DNA of 64,000 nt from Dethiosulfatarculus sandiegensis (GTDB lineage: Bacteria > Desulfobacterota > Desulfarculia > Desulfarculales > Desulfarculaceae). This document shows positions 31,536 through 43,610 of the stretch, piece after piece (the first letter of the stretch is position 1; each line of letters starts with the position of its first letter). The position numbers and the translations under genes were made by a program. The notes below the pieces were generated by a model, which saw nothing but the letters and a program-made list of their open reading frames with translations, did no database searches and was not told the DNA's origin. The stretch spans positions 17,756-81,755 of the forward strand of contig NZ_AZAC01000005.1 of NCBI RefSeq assembly GCF_000931935.2, in the 5' to 3' direction.

Positions 31536-31612
31536 TGGAGCGGGAGACGGGATTCGAACCCGCGACCCTCAGCTTGGAAGGCTGACGCTCTAGCCAACTG
31601 AGCTACTCCCGC
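31536..31612 (-). tRNA. tRNA-Gly, anticodon TCC
   Basis: On the minus strand the 77-base sequence folds as a full cloverleaf. The acceptor arms are GCGGGAG and CTCCCGC, the D-arm has AGCTCAGTTGGCTAGAGC, the anticodon arm is TCAGC-CTTCCAA-GCTGA with anticodon TCC, and the T-arm has GCGGGTTCGAATCCCGT. Discriminator T is followed by an encoded CCA (31536-31538). It decodes GGA and GGG. Confidence 0.96.
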
Positions 31613-31765
31613 ATACAAATCGGCAGTATATCACGGGCCAATTGACCTGGCAAATTCCGGAAGCGCATTTTCCTAAAACAGGCCTGTTTTGGTCTCGGAT
31701 GTTAGAATAGGATTCATAAAAAGATCTGGCCTGACCGGTCAACTTTATCAAAAGCAAAGACCACG

Positions 31766-31794
31766 TTGACACATCCATTCCGGTCAAGTAGTGT
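31766..31794 (+). promoter_or_regulatory. Possible purA promoter
   Basis: A consensus TTGACA (31766-31771) is followed after 17 bp by a poor -10, TAGTGT (31789-31794), 56 bp upstream of the purA ATG. The -35 is perfect, the -10 is weak, so the call is tentative. Confidence 0.4.
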
Positions 31795-31846
31795 ACATAG
31801 GGTTTGTCTCAAGACGTGTGTTTCTTTTTAATCTGGAGGGTTTTAG

Positions 31847-33145
<1,299 letters not shown>

Positions 33146-33154
33146 TGACTAATG

Positions 33155-33179
33155 AAGGGGCTGATCAGATCAGCCCCTT
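33155..33179 (+). terminator. Hairpin downstream of purA
   Basis: AAGGGGCTGATC (33155-33166) and GATCAGCCCCTT (33168-33179) are exact inverted repeats. There is no T-run after it (CCCACACA), so it may be a weak or Rho-assisted end. Confidence 0.6.
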
Positions 33180-33582
33180 CCCACACACCCCTTGCCAAGC
33201 GCCCTTAACAAGTTCAACAGATCAAAACCAAAATAAGCGCCTTAAGCCAAAGTTCCTCAAAGCCTTCTTGTATTAAAAAATAACTTGGCCCCAGTTTATT
33301 TACAGACAGTTATTTTTTTCTTTTCAAGGCCTGGCTTTTAGCCTTATCCTCTCTATCTTGACCCGTCACCATTTTTGTTTTTCAAACACAGCCCATTTTG
33401 TTCCCCTGCAAAGGGCCAGGGTTTAGGCTTTGCTTACCTATGCTAATTACTTTACCCTTTTATGAAGAGTTTTATATAAGGTTACGGCGTTTACTCTCCC
33501 GACCCATCAGGGGGCCCAGGCAACGGGTCTCCTGGATGTGCCTGCCGGTCAACAGCATGCTGGAAAAGGCTAATCTGACCTT
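33180..33582. other. Intergenic region purA to diguanylate cyclase
   Basis: About 400 bp without a convincing gene. A 69-codon open frame at 33398-33607 lacks a ribosome site and family features and runs into the next gene. The stretch 33270-33330 is A/T-rich with long T runs and may hold the cyclase promoter, but no clear -35/-10 pair was found. Confidence 0.5.
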
Positions 33583-35577
33583 ATGCGAGAAACTTTTTAT
33601 CTTATAAACTTTGCCCTGGTAACGGGTTGCAGCCTGCTTTTGGTCAGCCGTCTTAGCCAAAGCAACCCCAAAAAGCCAACCAGCAGAGCCTTGCTGAGAT
33701 GGCTTATGGGGTGGGTTGCCTGGGCGTTTTTTGACCTGATGGTGACCCACGCAAGCTTGAACTATAGCCAGGAAACAACTTTCCTGGTCTACAGGGTGCT
33801 CTGTTTCTCCTTTGTGCTTATCCCCGGGTTGGGCAGTGAATTGATGCTGGCCCTGATGCGGCCACCAACCCCAAAAGACCGGCTTTCGCTTTACGCTCCC
33901 CTGGTTTTGCTCTATATTTCCCAATTTTTCATGCCGGATCTGGTCGGGGCCCGAAACTACGCTATTTTCCTGGGCTCAGAGCAATCGCCGGGAATGTGGA
34001 ATCTGGCCTTTTTCTTGTTTACATTTTGCTATGTAGCCTTGCTCATACCCAAGCTGATTATCAGCACCATCAAAGAAGAAAACCCGAAGACTCGCCAGGA
34101 AAAGCTTCTCATGCTCATAAGCGGTTTTTTTGTGGTGATCAGTATTGGGACAAGCCACTGGCTGACAGCCAGCTATGGGCTAAAGTGGCCTCTCTTTGGC
34201 AATACAAGCTGCATTGCCATAAGCCTGGCAGCCTATTGGATTATAAGCCAATCCGGAAGCCTCTTTCCCTCCCGCTCAGGTATGGAAAGCATTTTCGAAA
34301 AAACTCCCAGTGGTTTTGCAACCTTGCAGCATGGGCGGGTGATGTGGGCCAATCCGGGAATGGCGGAGATGCTGGGCCTTTCAGGGGTTGAGGAGCTAAC
34401 ACACCGCCAGATAACCAATTTTTTGCATGATTCATCAAACAAGGAAAATAAAACCGGTGTTCACCAGGCAATCTGGGAAAATCAGGAGTTCCTTGAGCAG
34501 GTAAACCTCTCCCAATCTACGGACAAGCCGATCACCTGCCTGGCCCAAACTGTCCTCATAGATGAAAAAAACCAGGCAAAGGGCGTTTTTCTGGGGTTGA
34601 CCGACTTAGACAGGATAAACGACCTGCAAAACAGGCTTAGCCGCTCAGAATCACGCTACCGGGCGCTTATTGAGCAGGCCTGGGAATTGATCCTGGTAAT
34701 ACAAAATGAAAAGGTGGTTTTTGCCAACTCGGCAGCCCTTGAATTTTATGAAGGAACGCCGGGAAAAAACAAACCGGTCAACCTGCACCAAATGATCCAC
34801 CCCGACCATCTGGAATCCACAGAAGAATACATTGAACACATATCAGAGGGGCAGAAGCAGCCGGGTATATTGAGGGTGAAACTGATTAACCTGAAAAACG
34901 AATCAATCTGGACCGATATGGTTGCCAGAGCAGTGGATTGGGAAGGCGGCCCGGCCCTACAGGTAGTCTTCAGGAATGTCAGCGACCGAATAAAACTTGA
35001 GCAGAAACTGGAGAAACTCGCGGCCACCGATCCCTTGACCGGGGTGGACAATCGCCGCACCCTGCATGAAAAGGGTCAGAACGAACTTATCCGCTGCCGC
35101 AGGTATGGATCTTCCATGGCGGTTATGATGATAGATGTTGACCACTTTAAAAAAATTAATGACACCATGGGGCATTTTGTAGGAGACGAAGTACTGAAGG
35201 CCCTGGTTAAGCATTGTCTTTACACCCTGCGCACAACCGATTTTTTCGGAAGGCTTGGGGGCGAGGAATTTGTAGGTGTATTAACTGAGTCGGATATCTC
35301 CCAGGCGCGCCCAGTGGCCGAGAGGTTAAGGGAATCACTTGGGCAATTAAAGGTGCCCGCCGAGCCACACCCGGTCAGTTTCACTGTCAGTATTGGCTTG
35401 ACTGCCAATGAATTCGGTGACGCCTTTTTTGAAGAGATCGTGCACAGGGCGGACCAAGCCATGTATCTGGCTAAAAGCCGGGGGCGAAACCAAGTGGCTG
35501 AACTTGAAGCCGATCGGGAAGATCAAGACACAGGAACAGCCCCCCCAAACCAAGCCTCGCAAAAGCCAAAAGAGTGA
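33583..35577 (+). CDS. Membrane PAS-PAS-GGDEF diguanylate cyclase
   Basis: 664 residues. The N-terminal ~225 residues contain about seven hydrophobic segments like the 7TM sensor part of some kinases. Two PAS-like domains follow (about 230-350 and 360-490), then a DKI/LE(K)LAATDPLTGVDNRRTL linker and the GGDEF domain. The active site is GGEEF (559-563), and RTTD (550-553) five residues earlier is a complete product-inhibition I-site, so it should synthesise c-di-GMP from two GTP and be feedback-inhibited. It has a Pro/Gln-rich C-terminal tail. The ribosome site is weak, which leaves some doubt over the exact start. Confidence 0.93.
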   Translation: MRETFYLINFALVTGCSLLLVSRLSQSNPKKPTSRALLRWLMGWVAWAFFDLMVTHASLNYSQETTFLVYRVLCFSFVLIPGLGSELMLALMRPPTPKDRLSLYAPLVLLYISQFFMPDLVGARNYAIFLGSEQSPGMWNLAFFLFTFCYVALLIPKLIISTIKEENPKTRQEKLLMLISGFFVVISIGTSHWLTASYGLKWPLFGNTSCIAISLAAYWIISQSGSLFPSRSGMESIFEKTPSGFATLQHGRVMWANPGMAEMLGLSGVEELTHRQITNFLHDSSNKENKTGVHQAIWENQEFLEQVNLSQSTDKPITCLAQTVLIDEKNQAKGVFLGLTDLDRINDLQNRLSRSESRYRALIEQAWELILVIQNEKVVFANSAALEFYEGTPGKNKPVNLHQMIHPDHLESTEEYIEHISEGQKQPGILRVKLINLKNESIWTDMVARAVDWEGGPALQVVFRNVSDRIKLEQKLEKLAATDPLTGVDNRRTLHEKGQNELIRCRRYGSSMAVMMIDVDHFKKINDTMGHFVGDEVLKALVKHCLYTLRTTDFFGRLGGEEFVGVLTESDISQARPVAERLRESLGQLKVPAEPHPVSFTVSIGLTANEFGDAFFEEIVHRADQAMYLAKSRGRNQVAELEADREDQDTGTAPPNQASQKPKE

Positions 35578-35743
35578 GGCTCTTTTTTTAAAAAATCAGC
35601 TGAAATATTGATGCGAATATTTTCCTTAAATGCCAATAGTTCAACACGGCAGGCTCTTTGTTTTCAGTTTGATAATAATAAGACATTTTCTAATGGTGGA
35701 CATAAGGCGGCTGCCAACCACAACATGCGGGAGGGAAAAAATC

Positions 35744-36199
35744 ATGCAACGAAAAGCTCTCACCATTTTCCTGGCTTTTTTTATTTGTATTTTGGTCGGT
35801 TACTCGGCCCATGCCAAGACCAAGCCGCCATATTACCAAAAAGTCGAGGCGTTTTTCGAGATCCTGGAAAAAGGCGAGGTTGAAAAAGCGGTGGACTATA
35901 TCTACCAGGATAATCCCTGGGTCAAAAAAAAACCCGACCAGATACAGGAAGTAAGGGGAAGGCTGGTTGGCGCATCCAAATATGTCGGTAAATACCTGGG
36001 CCACAGCTTTTTGCAGGAAAAGCGGGTGGCAGGCAGGTTTGTTCAGATCACCTACATGGTTTTGTATGACCGCCAGCCCGCTGTTTTTTCTTTTCGCTTT
36101 TACCGGCCAAAACAAAATTGGCGCACCCAGGGTTTTTCTTTTAACTTCGATCTGTATGAGATGGTCAGCGAGGAAGTTGAAAAAACTCTCTTCAAATAA
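35744..36199 (+). CDS. Small exported protein of unknown function
   Basis: 151 residues from the ATG at 35744, chosen because a GGAGG box precedes it and because it places a clean signal peptide first: MQRKALTIFLAFFICILVGY SAHA, cleaved before KTKPP. The mature part (~127 residues) is mixed alpha/beta, with EKVEAFFEILEKGE-like helices first and a beta-rich second half (FVQITYMVLYDRQPAVFSFRFY) like small NTF2-fold or DUF4864-like periplasmic proteins. It is followed by imperfect and perfect terminator hairpins. No function is assigned. Confidence 0.8.
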   Translation: MQRKALTIFLAFFICILVGYSAHAKTKPPYYQKVEAFFEILEKGEVEKAVDYIYQDNPWVKKKPDQIQEVRGRLVGASKYVGKYLGHSFLQEKRVAGRFVQITYMVLYDRQPAVFSFRFYRPKQNWRTQGFSFNFDLYEMVSEEVEKTLFK

Positions 36200-36472
36200 G
36201 CGGAACAAACACCCCTGCCCACTGGTTCAGAGGGCGGAGGCTCTTTTGTTAGGGCCGTTAACAACAAACCTGCAAGCGAGCCATGAGAACACCCTGAAAA
36301 ACCAAAATTTACGTGGTGTTTAAAAATGACGGCCAGCCGGATTGCGAGGCTCTCCCGAGATGAGCAGCCAAGCCGATTGGGAACCCCTTAGGTTCAGACG
36401 CATCTGACAAAGGCGGAAAAACAAACAGAAAAACCTCTGCCCCCTGGTTCAGGGGCAGAGGTTTTTTATTCT
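36200..36472. other. Spacer with two related hairpins
   Basis: No gene is visible. Near 36209-36240 an imperfect hairpin shares the CTGGTTCA loop and flanks with the strong terminator at 36431-36467, which suggests duplication of one terminator. Between them, 36290-36420, nothing recognisable was found. Confidence 0.5.
36431..36467. terminator. Bidirectional terminator between convergent genes
   Basis: AAACCTCTGCCCC (36431-36443) pairs exactly with 36452-36464 and is followed by further T residues; the opposite strand also ends in a T-run. It serves both the small exported protein gene and the leftward tex gene. Confidence 0.88.
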
Positions 36473-38773
36473 TTAGTTTCCGGTTAATTTGCTTAACTGG
36501 CGGGCAAAGGCATCGTTAAACACCTTGGGCTGGGGCTTTGCTCCCTTGGGCCTGGCTTTTTTGCCCCCACCCCCCCTTGGCGGCCTTTTTCCCTGGCCTT
36601 GAGGGGAGGCATCCTGGGGCTTGCCCTTGTCTTTTTCCGGCCTGGCGCTGCGCATGGAAAGAGATATACGGTTTCTCTTTTGATCCACTTCCAGCACAGT
36701 TACCATTACCTTTTGCTGGACCTTGACCACCTGTCTGGGGTCTGAGACAAAACTGTCTGCCAACTCGCTTACATGGACCAGACCGTCCCTGTGCACCCCA
36801 ATATCCACAAAAGCCCCGAAATTGGTCACATTGGTAACCACACCGGGCAGACGCATACCGGTCTCAAGGTCTTCGGGCTTTTCCACACCCTCGGCAAAGG
36901 AAAACTCTTCAAATCCCTGACGCGGGTCACGGCCCGGTTTTTCCAGCTCGGTCAAGATATCGTTGATGGTGGGCAGCCCCACTTCTTCAGTAACATATCT
37001 GGAAGGATCTATATTTTTACGCAAGCTCTGGCTTTTAAGCAGATCCACAACCTGGCACTCAAGATCCCCGGCAATTTTCTCCACCAAAGGATAAGACTCC
37101 GGGTGCACAGCCGAGGCATCCAGGGGATTTTCCCCGTTTCTGATCCTGAGAAAACCGGCTGCCTGTTGAAAGGCCTTGGGCCCCAGACGAGGCACCTTCA
37201 TGAGGTCCCGTCGGGTGGAGAAAGGTCCGTTTTCCTGGCGGGTGTTAACTATATTTTTGGCCAATGCCGGTCCCAGACCGGATACATGGCTTAAAAGCTC
37301 CGGGCTGGCTGTATTTACTTCAACCCCAACAGCGTTCACACAGCTTACAACCACATCATCCAAACTGCGCTTTAAATCCCCCTGGTCCACATCGTGCTGA
37401 TACTGGCCCACGCCAATTGCCTTGGGATCAATCTTCACCAATTCGGCCAAGGGGTCCAAAAGCCTGCGGCCAATGGAAACCGCGCCCCTTACACTTACGT
37501 CCAGGTCCGGGAATTCCCTTCTGGCTACATCAGAGGCGGAATAAACACTTGCCCCGGATTCACTGACCACGTAAACCGGGCGGCGGGGATTCAGCTCAAG
37601 GCTCTTGCAAAGGGCCTCGCACTCGCGACTGGCAGTACCGTTGCCCACAGCCAGGACCTCAATGCGATACTCTTCGCAAAGACTGGTCAACTTTTGACGC
37701 GCATCTTCCCTGTTTTTGGCGGACAAAATATTTATCAAATCATGGTGTAAGAGAGCGCCCTGCCGGTCCATGCAGGCCACTTTACAGCCGGTGCGATAAC
37801 CCGGATCCAGGGCAAGCACCCTTTTAAGACCCAGGGGAGCAGCCAACAGCAGTTGACGCAGGTTTTCGGCGAATACCTTAACCGCCTCTTTTTCCGCCTT
37901 TTTCTTGGTCAAAAGACGCATCTCCGTCTCCATGGCCGGACACAAAAGGCGTTTGTAGGAATCCACCAGGGCCTTTTCCACCTGTTCGGAATCCAGGCCC
38001 GGTCCCTTAAGAAACAACCTGCCCAAAAGGGCAAGGGCTTCTTCCTGGTCCGGGGCAATGCGGAAGAGCAAAAAGCCTTCCTTTTCCCCCCTGCGCATGG
38101 CCAGCACCCTATGGCTGGGCGCAGACTTGGCAGGCTCGCTCCAGTCGAAATAATCTTTGTATTTTGCGCCCTCTTCTTCCTGACCAGTGCCTACCTTACA
38201 GGTGATCAACGCCTTTTTCTCAAACAGCTCCCGCATGTGGGCCCTGGCTTCCGAATCTTCGTTGATCCATTCGGCAATAATATCCCTGGCCCCGGCCAAG
38301 GCGTCTTCCGGATTTTCCACTTCCTTTTCCGGATCAACAAACTCCAGGGCTTTGGTCAGGGGATCTGCTTGGTTGTTTTGCGCAAACACTGTCTCGGCCA
38401 GGGGCTCGAGCCCCTTTTCCCTGGCTTGCATGGCCCGGGTGCGGCGTTTTGGACGGAAAGGCAGGTAAACGTCCTCCAAGGTGGCCATGGTTTCAGCCGC
38501 CTCGACCTTGCTTTCAAGCTCCGGAGTAAGCAACTCTCGCTCAGTCAGGGACTTGATGATGGCGCTGCGCCTCTCATCCATATCCTTAAGCTGGCCCAGG
38601 CGATCTCTTATGGCCACAATGGCCACTTCGTCTAAAGCGCCGGTTGCTTCCTTTCTGTAACGGGCGATAAAGGGCACCGTGCTTCCGTTTTCCAAAAGTT
38701 CAGCCGTGGCTGAGACTTGCTTCAGTCCCAGTTCGAGCTCCTGAGCCACCTTAGCAATATTTCGGTCTTTCAT
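36473..38773 (-). CDS. tex: Tex family RNA-binding transcription accessory protein
   Basis: 766 residues from the ATG at 38773; a TTG two codons upstream is also open but less likely. Domains in order: N-terminal helical part (STVPFIARYRKEATGALDE), the YqgF/RNase H-like domain (RVLALDPGYRTGCKVACMD), tandem helix-hairpin-helix motifs (VNTASPELLSHVSGLGPALAKNIV; LMKVPRLGPKAFQQAAGFLR), and a C-terminal S1 domain (GMRLPGVVTNVTNFGAFVDIGVHRDGLVHVSEL). A Lys/Pro/Gly-rich tail follows the S1 domain. Tex binds single-stranded RNA and acts with the transcription machinery. Length and all domains are normal. Confidence 0.96.
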   Translation of the reverse strand: MKDRNIAKVAQELELGLKQVSATAELLENGSTVPFIARYRKEATGALDEVAIVAIRDRLGQLKDMDERRSAIIKSLTERELLTPELESKVEAAETMATLEDVYLPFRPKRRTRAMQAREKGLEPLAETVFAQNNQADPLTKALEFVDPEKEVENPEDALAGARDIIAEWINEDSEARAHMRELFEKKALITCKVGTGQEEEGAKYKDYFDWSEPAKSAPSHRVLAMRRGEKEGFLLFRIAPDQEEALALLGRLFLKGPGLDSEQVEKALVDSYKRLLCPAMETEMRLLTKKKAEKEAVKVFAENLRQLLLAAPLGLKRVLALDPGYRTGCKVACMDRQGALLHHDLINILSAKNREDARQKLTSLCEEYRIEVLAVGNGTASRECEALCKSLELNPRRPVYVVSESGASVYSASDVARREFPDLDVSVRGAVSIGRRLLDPLAELVKIDPKAIGVGQYQHDVDQGDLKRSLDDVVVSCVNAVGVEVNTASPELLSHVSGLGPALAKNIVNTRQENGPFSTRRDLMKVPRLGPKAFQQAAGFLRIRNGENPLDASAVHPESYPLVEKIAGDLECQVVDLLKSQSLRKNIDPSRYVTEEVGLPTINDILTELEKPGRDPRQGFEEFSFAEGVEKPEDLETGMRLPGVVTNVTNFGAFVDIGVHRDGLVHVSELADSFVSDPRQVVKVQQKVMVTVLEVDQKRNRISLSMRSARPEKDKGKPQDASPQGQGKRPPRGGGGKKARPKGAKPQPKVFNDAFARQLSKLTGN

Positions 38774-39510
38774 AAGCAAACAGCTTTCATCCTGTCAATA
38801 AGGACGCGCCTTCCACCTTTCATGGCAATTGGTAACAGATCAAAAGGGCGCTGACAGTAAAAATCCTTTGGCGCCTGCCAACAGGACCAGGGCGGTGTCT
38901 ATTAAGGCACCTTTAATTCAAAAAATCCCGGCCGCCAGCCCCCTGAACAACGCAAGAGCAGCGTTTTCTAAGGATCTGCAAATCAAAAGGAAAGTCCAAC
39001 CATTGGTTTTCCAATACGCCCCTGAGCGGGCAGTCCGCCCAAGGCTCAGATTCAAAAAAACGGGCCAGATCCTGCCGATGGAACAGTCCGCTTGAGCCTT
39101 TCTACCCCAGTAAGCCAAGCAGTGCAAGATTAAGCAGGCCCCAGCCTGGGCAGAAAACACGGTTTCAGGAATATTTGTGACTCTCCGAAGGGCTCTCTTT
39201 GCCCTAAAAACCCAGAAAATTTATCTAGTTATAAAGTATTATTTCTTCCCATTCTCTAAAAATGAATTTCCCCAAAAGACAAGCAGACAACACCACAGGT
39301 GAATATATTTTCGCTAAATTGCAAAATAAAATTCCCAAAAAAGCACTAAAAAATGTGGTTTAATTAAATACTATTTATAGTTAATCGCAATTAATATCTT
39401 GTGATCTTCTACCTATCAAGAGAGTTTGAACCCTACTCAACCGCCTTGCCTTGAGGTATATTTTCGGCAGCTTAATCCCATGTTGCATAGAGTGACGAAA
39501 GGATCCACCA
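38774..39510. other. Intergenic region between tex and a chemoreceptor
   Basis: Divergent spacer of about 740 bp. No ORF with a ribosome site or family signature was found; the 88-codon frames at 38829-39095 and opposite look random. The part 39220-39420 is markedly AT-rich and most likely carries the promoter of the chemoreceptor gene. No sigma28 or sigma54 consensus could be recognised by eye. Confidence 0.5.
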
Positions 39511-41481
39511 ATGAAAACCAATCTAAAACTCGGCACCAAAATAGCAGGCAGTTTCGCCCTTTTGATCCTCGTATTTCTGGGGATAAGCGGTGTGACAGTC
39601 TACTATTTGAATCAGATAAAAGACGAATCCCAAAAGCTTGCCGAGTATTATCTGCCCAGTATGAGTCGGGCCATAGAAGTAGAGAACAATCTGCAGGAAG
39701 CATTTTTAGCCATCCGTAATTACACCTTTACTATGGACTCTAAATACCTGGTGCAAGGCAATGCAGCCCTGGACAAAACCGAGAAAAGCCTGAAAACGGC
39801 CCAGGATAGCTTTTCCCGATTTGCCAGGCTTAATGAGCTGCAAAGCAACGGCAAAAAAGCGGCGGCCGCACTGGCTGATTTCAAAAAGCTTCTCCTTGAA
39901 ACCAAATCCAGCAACCAGGCCATAGCCAAGGGCCGTAAAGATCAGGATATAGCCCAAAAGGTCTTTGTAGCTAAGTGCCTGGAATACAGAAACCTGCAAA
40001 TATCCGAGTTACATAAGCTTATTGCTTCATTGGCCAATGAAGAGTCCATGCTGGCGCGCCTGAGTAAAATAACCACCCTAAACGATATGATAGACCAGGC
40101 CAACGCAGCCAGGGTGGCCAGCTATCGCGCCCAATCGTTACGCGACCCCCAGCTTATGCAGGAGGTGCTTGCATCTTTTGACGGCCTGATAAATATGGAC
40201 CAGCTTCTGCTTTCCCAGGCCAATGGTCGAAATGAAGAACAATTGGTAAAAAGCATGATCAAAGGCCTTAATCAGTACATTGCCGCAGTGAAAGTTGTGG
40301 TAAAAGGCCTTGAGGACATTCAACAACAGGACCAAGCCCGTGTGCCTCTGGAAGCAAGGCTTCTGAACCTGGCCAGATACGGCAGCACTCAAGGGATACA
40401 AAAAGCTGCCAAAATGGCTCATAATTCAGACAACTCCCTGGAATCCATAAATAATATGGCCTGGATCAGTCTGGCTTGTCTTTTGATCTTTGCCGTACTT
40501 TTGACCACTGCCATCACTCTGGCCGTGACCAAGCCTATTCAAAGGGTTATAAACGGACTGAACAACGGATCGGACGAGGTCGCCCAGGCTGCGTACCAGG
40601 TCAGCGAAGCCAGCCAAACCCTGGCAGAGGGCTCGGGCCAGCAGGCTGCATCTTTGGAAGAGACCGCGGCTTCCCTTGAAGAAATGGCTTCCATGACCAA
40701 ACAAAACGCCGACCACGCAGAACAGGCTGACCTGATGATGAAGGAAGCCGGTAAAGTAGTGGATCAGGCTATCCAATCCATGGGACAGCTAAAGACAGCC
40801 ATGGACACAATCGACACAGCCAGCAGCGAAACCTCTAAAATTATAAAAACTATTGATGAGATATCTTTCCAAACCAACCTTCTCGCCTTAAACGCCGCAG
40901 TAGAGGCGGCCAGGGCCGGAGAAGCCGGAGCCGGATTCGCGGTGGTGGCAGACGAGGTCCGCAACCTGGCCATGCGGGCGGCGGAGGCTGCCAGAAACAC
41001 GGCCACTTTAATCGACGAGAACCTCACCAACATTGCCCAGGGCGCCGAGCTGGTTAAAAAGACAGATAAAGTACTGGCTGGAGTTGAACATCACGCCGGC
41101 AGTGTGGGAGGCCTCATCAGCGAAATTTCAGCGGCCAGCCAGGAACAGGCCCAAGGTATTGACCAGGTGAACCGGGCCACAACTGAGATGGATAAAGTCA
41201 CCCAGCAGAATTCCTCCGGCGCAGAAGAATCAGCAGCTGCCGCAGAACAGATGCGCTCCCAGGCCGACGACCTGAAAATGCTGATCCTGGATCTGGAAAA
41301 CCTGGTAAAGGGCGGGAAAAACGCCTCGCAGAAATTCTCTCAGCCAAAGGCCGAAAAACCTGTCGTGCCGGCCCGGGCAAAGATAATAAAAGGACAAACG
41401 CAGAAACAAACCGCACTCCCTGAAAAAACCGGGACCTCCCTGCCTCTGGATGATGATGAATTCTTCGCAGATTCCGAGTAA
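39511..41481 (+). CDS. Methyl-accepting chemotaxis protein, four-helix-bundle sensor type
   Basis: 656 residues with an AAAGGA box. One transmembrane segment at about 13-32 ([19 protein letters not shown]), a helical periplasmic sensor of about 280 residues with long coiled segments, a second membrane segment (about 315-335), a short HAMP, and a cytoplasmic signalling domain. The hairpin tip [20 protein letters not shown] / [18 protein letters not shown] is canonical for binding CheA/CheW. It senses small ligands, unidentified, and is adapted by methylation. The acidic C-terminus ([10 protein letters not shown]) lacks a NWETF-type CheR tether. Confidence 0.95.
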   Translation: MKTNLKLGTKIAGSFALLILVFLGISGVTVYYLNQIKDESQKLAEYYLPSMSRAIEVENNLQEAFLAIRNYTFTMDSKYLVQGNAALDKTEKSLKTAQDSFSRFARLNELQSNGKKAAAALADFKKLLLETKSSNQAIAKGRKDQDIAQKVFVAKCLEYRNLQISELHKLIASLANEESMLARLSKITTLNDMIDQANAARVASYRAQSLRDPQLMQEVLASFDGLINMDQLLLSQANGRNEEQLVKSMIKGLNQYIAAVKVVVKGLEDIQQQDQARVPLEARLLNLARYGSTQGIQKAAKMAHNSDNSLESINNMAWISLACLLIFAVLLTTAITLAVTKPIQRVINGLNNGSDEVAQAAYQVSEASQTLAEGSGQQAASLEETAASLEEMASMTKQNADHAEQADLMMKEAGKVVDQAIQSMGQLKTAMDTIDTASSETSKIIKTIDEISFQTNLLALNAAVEAARAGEAGAGFAVVADEVRNLAMRAAEAARNTATLIDENLTNIAQGAELVKKTDKVLAGVEHHAGSVGGLISEISAASQEQAQGIDQVNRATTEMDKVTQQNSSGAEESAAAAEQMRSQADDLKMLILDLENLVKGGKNASQKFSQPKAEKPVVPARAKIIKGQTQKQTALPEKTGTSLPLDDDEFFADSE

Positions 41482-41561
41482 GGATTGCCAAGGACAAGAA
41501 GGAAGGTGGTCCAAGCCTGACTTAAACTTATAGGGAAGGCAAAGAATCCCGATTCACGTTA

Positions 41562-41598
41562 AAAATCCCCGTCCTGACTTGGTCAGGGCGGGGATTTT
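41562..41598. terminator. Bidirectional terminator between two chemoreceptor genes
   Basis: AAAATCCCCG (41562-41571) pairs exactly with 41589-41598, with a further inner stem TCCTGAC/GTCAGGG. T or A runs on the outer side serve both convergent genes. Confidence 0.88.
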
Positions 41599-41696
41599 CT
41601 GCTTGGCGGCAAAATACTTCCGGACTTATTCAGAAACAGTCAGGCAAAAGCGCAGACTTGCCAAGCGGCGAGAATTACTCAGCCCCAAAAATCTCC

Positions 41697-43610
41697 CTAG
41701 AACTCGGTAAAATCATCAATCTCCTGATCTGACTTTAATTTCATCCTGTCGTTAAAACGGGTTTCCTGAGCCTTAAGCTTAAGTTTTTGATTCAACTTTG
41801 ATCTATCCTTGGTTTCCAACCGGCCGGGGGCGGGCAGCTCAGGTCTTTCCTGAACATCCAAAGTAAAGCCACCCTGGACAACTACCCTGAGCTCCGAGAC
41901 AAAAGAACGCAAGTCCTTGGACTGTGAGCTTAACTCTTCAGCCGAGGCTGCCGACTCCTCTGCATGGGACGCCACCTGCTGGGTGACGGAGTCCATCTCG
42001 GAAGTTGCCTGGTTTATCTGCTCTATCCCCCTGGCCTGTTCCTGGCTGGCGGTTGCAATCTCAGCTACAAGCTCTTGAATCTTGGCGGAATCTTTGGCAA
42101 CCCTGTTAAATATTTCATTGGTGTGGTTTACCAGCTCAGAGCCCGATTTAATGCTCTTTACCGCGCCTTCCAGCAACTCAGAAGTATTGCCCGCAGCCTC
42201 TGCCGATCTTAAAGCCAGGCTGCGCACCTCGTCTGCCACTACCGCGAATCCGGCTCCGGCTTCTCCGGCCCTGGCCGCCTCTACCGCAGCGTTTAAGGCG
42301 AGAAGATTGGTTTGAAAGGCTATTTCGTCTATGGTGCGAATAATCTGAGAGGTTTCATCGGCGTTTTGGCTGATTTCCTTCATGGCGCCGGTTAATTTTT
42401 GCATGGCCTTATCAGCCTCGTTCACCTGTTTGCCGGATTCCACAACCAACAGGTTCGCCTGGGTTGCGTTTTCCGCGTTGTGATTGGTCATGGAGGCCAT
42501 TTCTTCCAAAGAAGACGCCGTCTCTTCTATGGAAGCCGCCTGTTCCGAAGCTCCCTGGGCCAAAGACTGACCTGAAGTGGCAACCTCACCGGCACTGGCA
42601 GCAACCTGATTCGAGGCCTGGCCCAACCCATGAGTAACTTTTATTATCGGTCTGGTGATGCGTAAGCTTAAAAAACCGATCAAAAGTCCGGCAAGTAAAA
42701 CAGACAAACCGCCAATCAAAAGAAACAGATTGCGAAGTCCGGAAATCGGCGCCATAAATGTTTCCACAGGCACCGCGGCCACCACCACCCAGCCGAATCC
42801 CGCTACCGGCGCAAAACCGGCTATCTTGCTTTCACCTTTTAAAGTGTAGTCTCCCACCCCACTTTTTTCAGAAAGGGCCTGATCGGCAAAATCTCGGCAT
42901 CCAGGGATATCTTTCAGTTTTGTTTTTAAAACTATACTTTGGTCAGGATGCAGTAGAATCAGGCTATTCCGGTCTATTATGAAATTGGCGCTGCCGACGG
43001 CCAAACCGGCGCTTTTGGCTGCCTTTTCCCAAGAAGAGAGTTTAACTCCAAGAATCACGGCGCCGAGCACTGTTTTTTGATACCCTTTTACCGGCAGGCA
43101 GACAAGCGCAACTATCTCTTTACTACCTTGAATCCGGATCACGTGCCCAATTACGGGTTTATCAGATAAAACTTTTTTAAAATAACTTTCCCGAGAAAGG
43201 TCTTTTTGATTTGCCGCGTCACCCTCTCCGGCTGCCACCACTTTACCTTTTTCATCCAAGGCCCAGAGGAAACTAATCTGTTCTTTGTTGTTTTTATAAG
43301 TTTTAGAAAGTCTTTTTTTTAGGGTATACAAGTCAAACTTAGCTGCTTTAATCCCTGCTTCCGAAGTTCTCTTCAAGGCAATTACAGTATCAGGCTCCTT
43401 GACGATATTTTTAATTTCTTCAACACTTTTTTTTAGAAAAAAGCCAAGCTGATCAGCCAGGCGTGATGCCGTGATTCTGGCGTTTTTATGGGCCAGATCA
43501 GTAACCGCTTCGGCTGATTTATAGTACCCAATCCCGCCAAGCGCGAGTAAGGGAACCAGCATTAATACTACGCCGCCTATAACCAATTTTTTATTCAAAG
43601 TCAGTTTCAC
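41697..43610 (-). CDS. Methyl-accepting chemotaxis protein with double Cache sensor
   Basis: 637 residues, GTG start with AAAGGA 9 bases upstream. A membrane segment at about 10-28 is followed by a Cache-type periplasmic sensor ([75 protein letters not shown]), a second membrane segment, HAMP, and the signalling hairpin with [20 protein letters not shown]. Cache domains bind small carboxylates or amino acids. Convergent with the other receptor; the tip region is nearly identical while sensors differ. Confidence 0.95.
   Translation of the reverse strand: MKLTLNKKLVIGGVVLMLVPLLALGGIGYYKSAEAVTDLAHKNARITASRLADQLGFFLKKSVEEIKNIVKEPDTVIALKRTSEAGIKAAKFDLYTLKKRLSKTYKNNKEQISFLWALDEKGKVVAAGEGDAANQKDLSRESYFKKVLSDKPVIGHVIRIQGSKEIVALVCLPVKGYQKTVLGAVILGVKLSSWEKAAKSAGLAVGSANFIIDRNSLILLHPDQSIVLKTKLKDIPGCRDFADQALSEKSGVGDYTLKGESKIAGFAPVAGFGWVVVAAVPVETFMAPISGLRNLFLLIGGLSVLLAGLLIGFLSLRITRPIIKVTHGLGQASNQVAASAGEVATSGQSLAQGASEQAASIEETASSLEEMASMTNHNAENATQANLLVVESGKQVNEADKAMQKLTGAMKEISQNADETSQIIRTIDEIAFQTNLLALNAAVEAARAGEAGAGFAVVADEVRSLALRSAEAAGNTSELLEGAVKSIKSGSELVNHTNEIFNRVAKDSAKIQELVAEIATASQEQARGIEQINQATSEMDSVTQQVASHAEESAASAEELSSQSKDLRSFVSELRVVVQGGFTLDVQERPELPAPGRLETKDRSKLNQKLKLKAQETRFNDRMKLKSDQEIDDFTEF

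Noticed and set aside
31536..31612. tRNA-Gly as the prophage attachment site
   Set aside because: The element is Mu-like and transposes to many sites; its right end is 136 bp short of the tRNA, inside another gene, and the tRNA is intact.
33398..33607. 69-codon frame upstream of the cyclase
   Set aside because: No ribosome site, no recognisable motif, and it overlaps the cyclase start in another frame.
37853..38635. 260-codon plus-strand frame inside tex
   Set aside because: Antisense shadow of a complete, conserved Tex protein.
38829..39160. Overlapping 80-88 codon frames on both strands between tex and the chemoreceptor
   Set aside because: No ribosome sites and random-looking composition.
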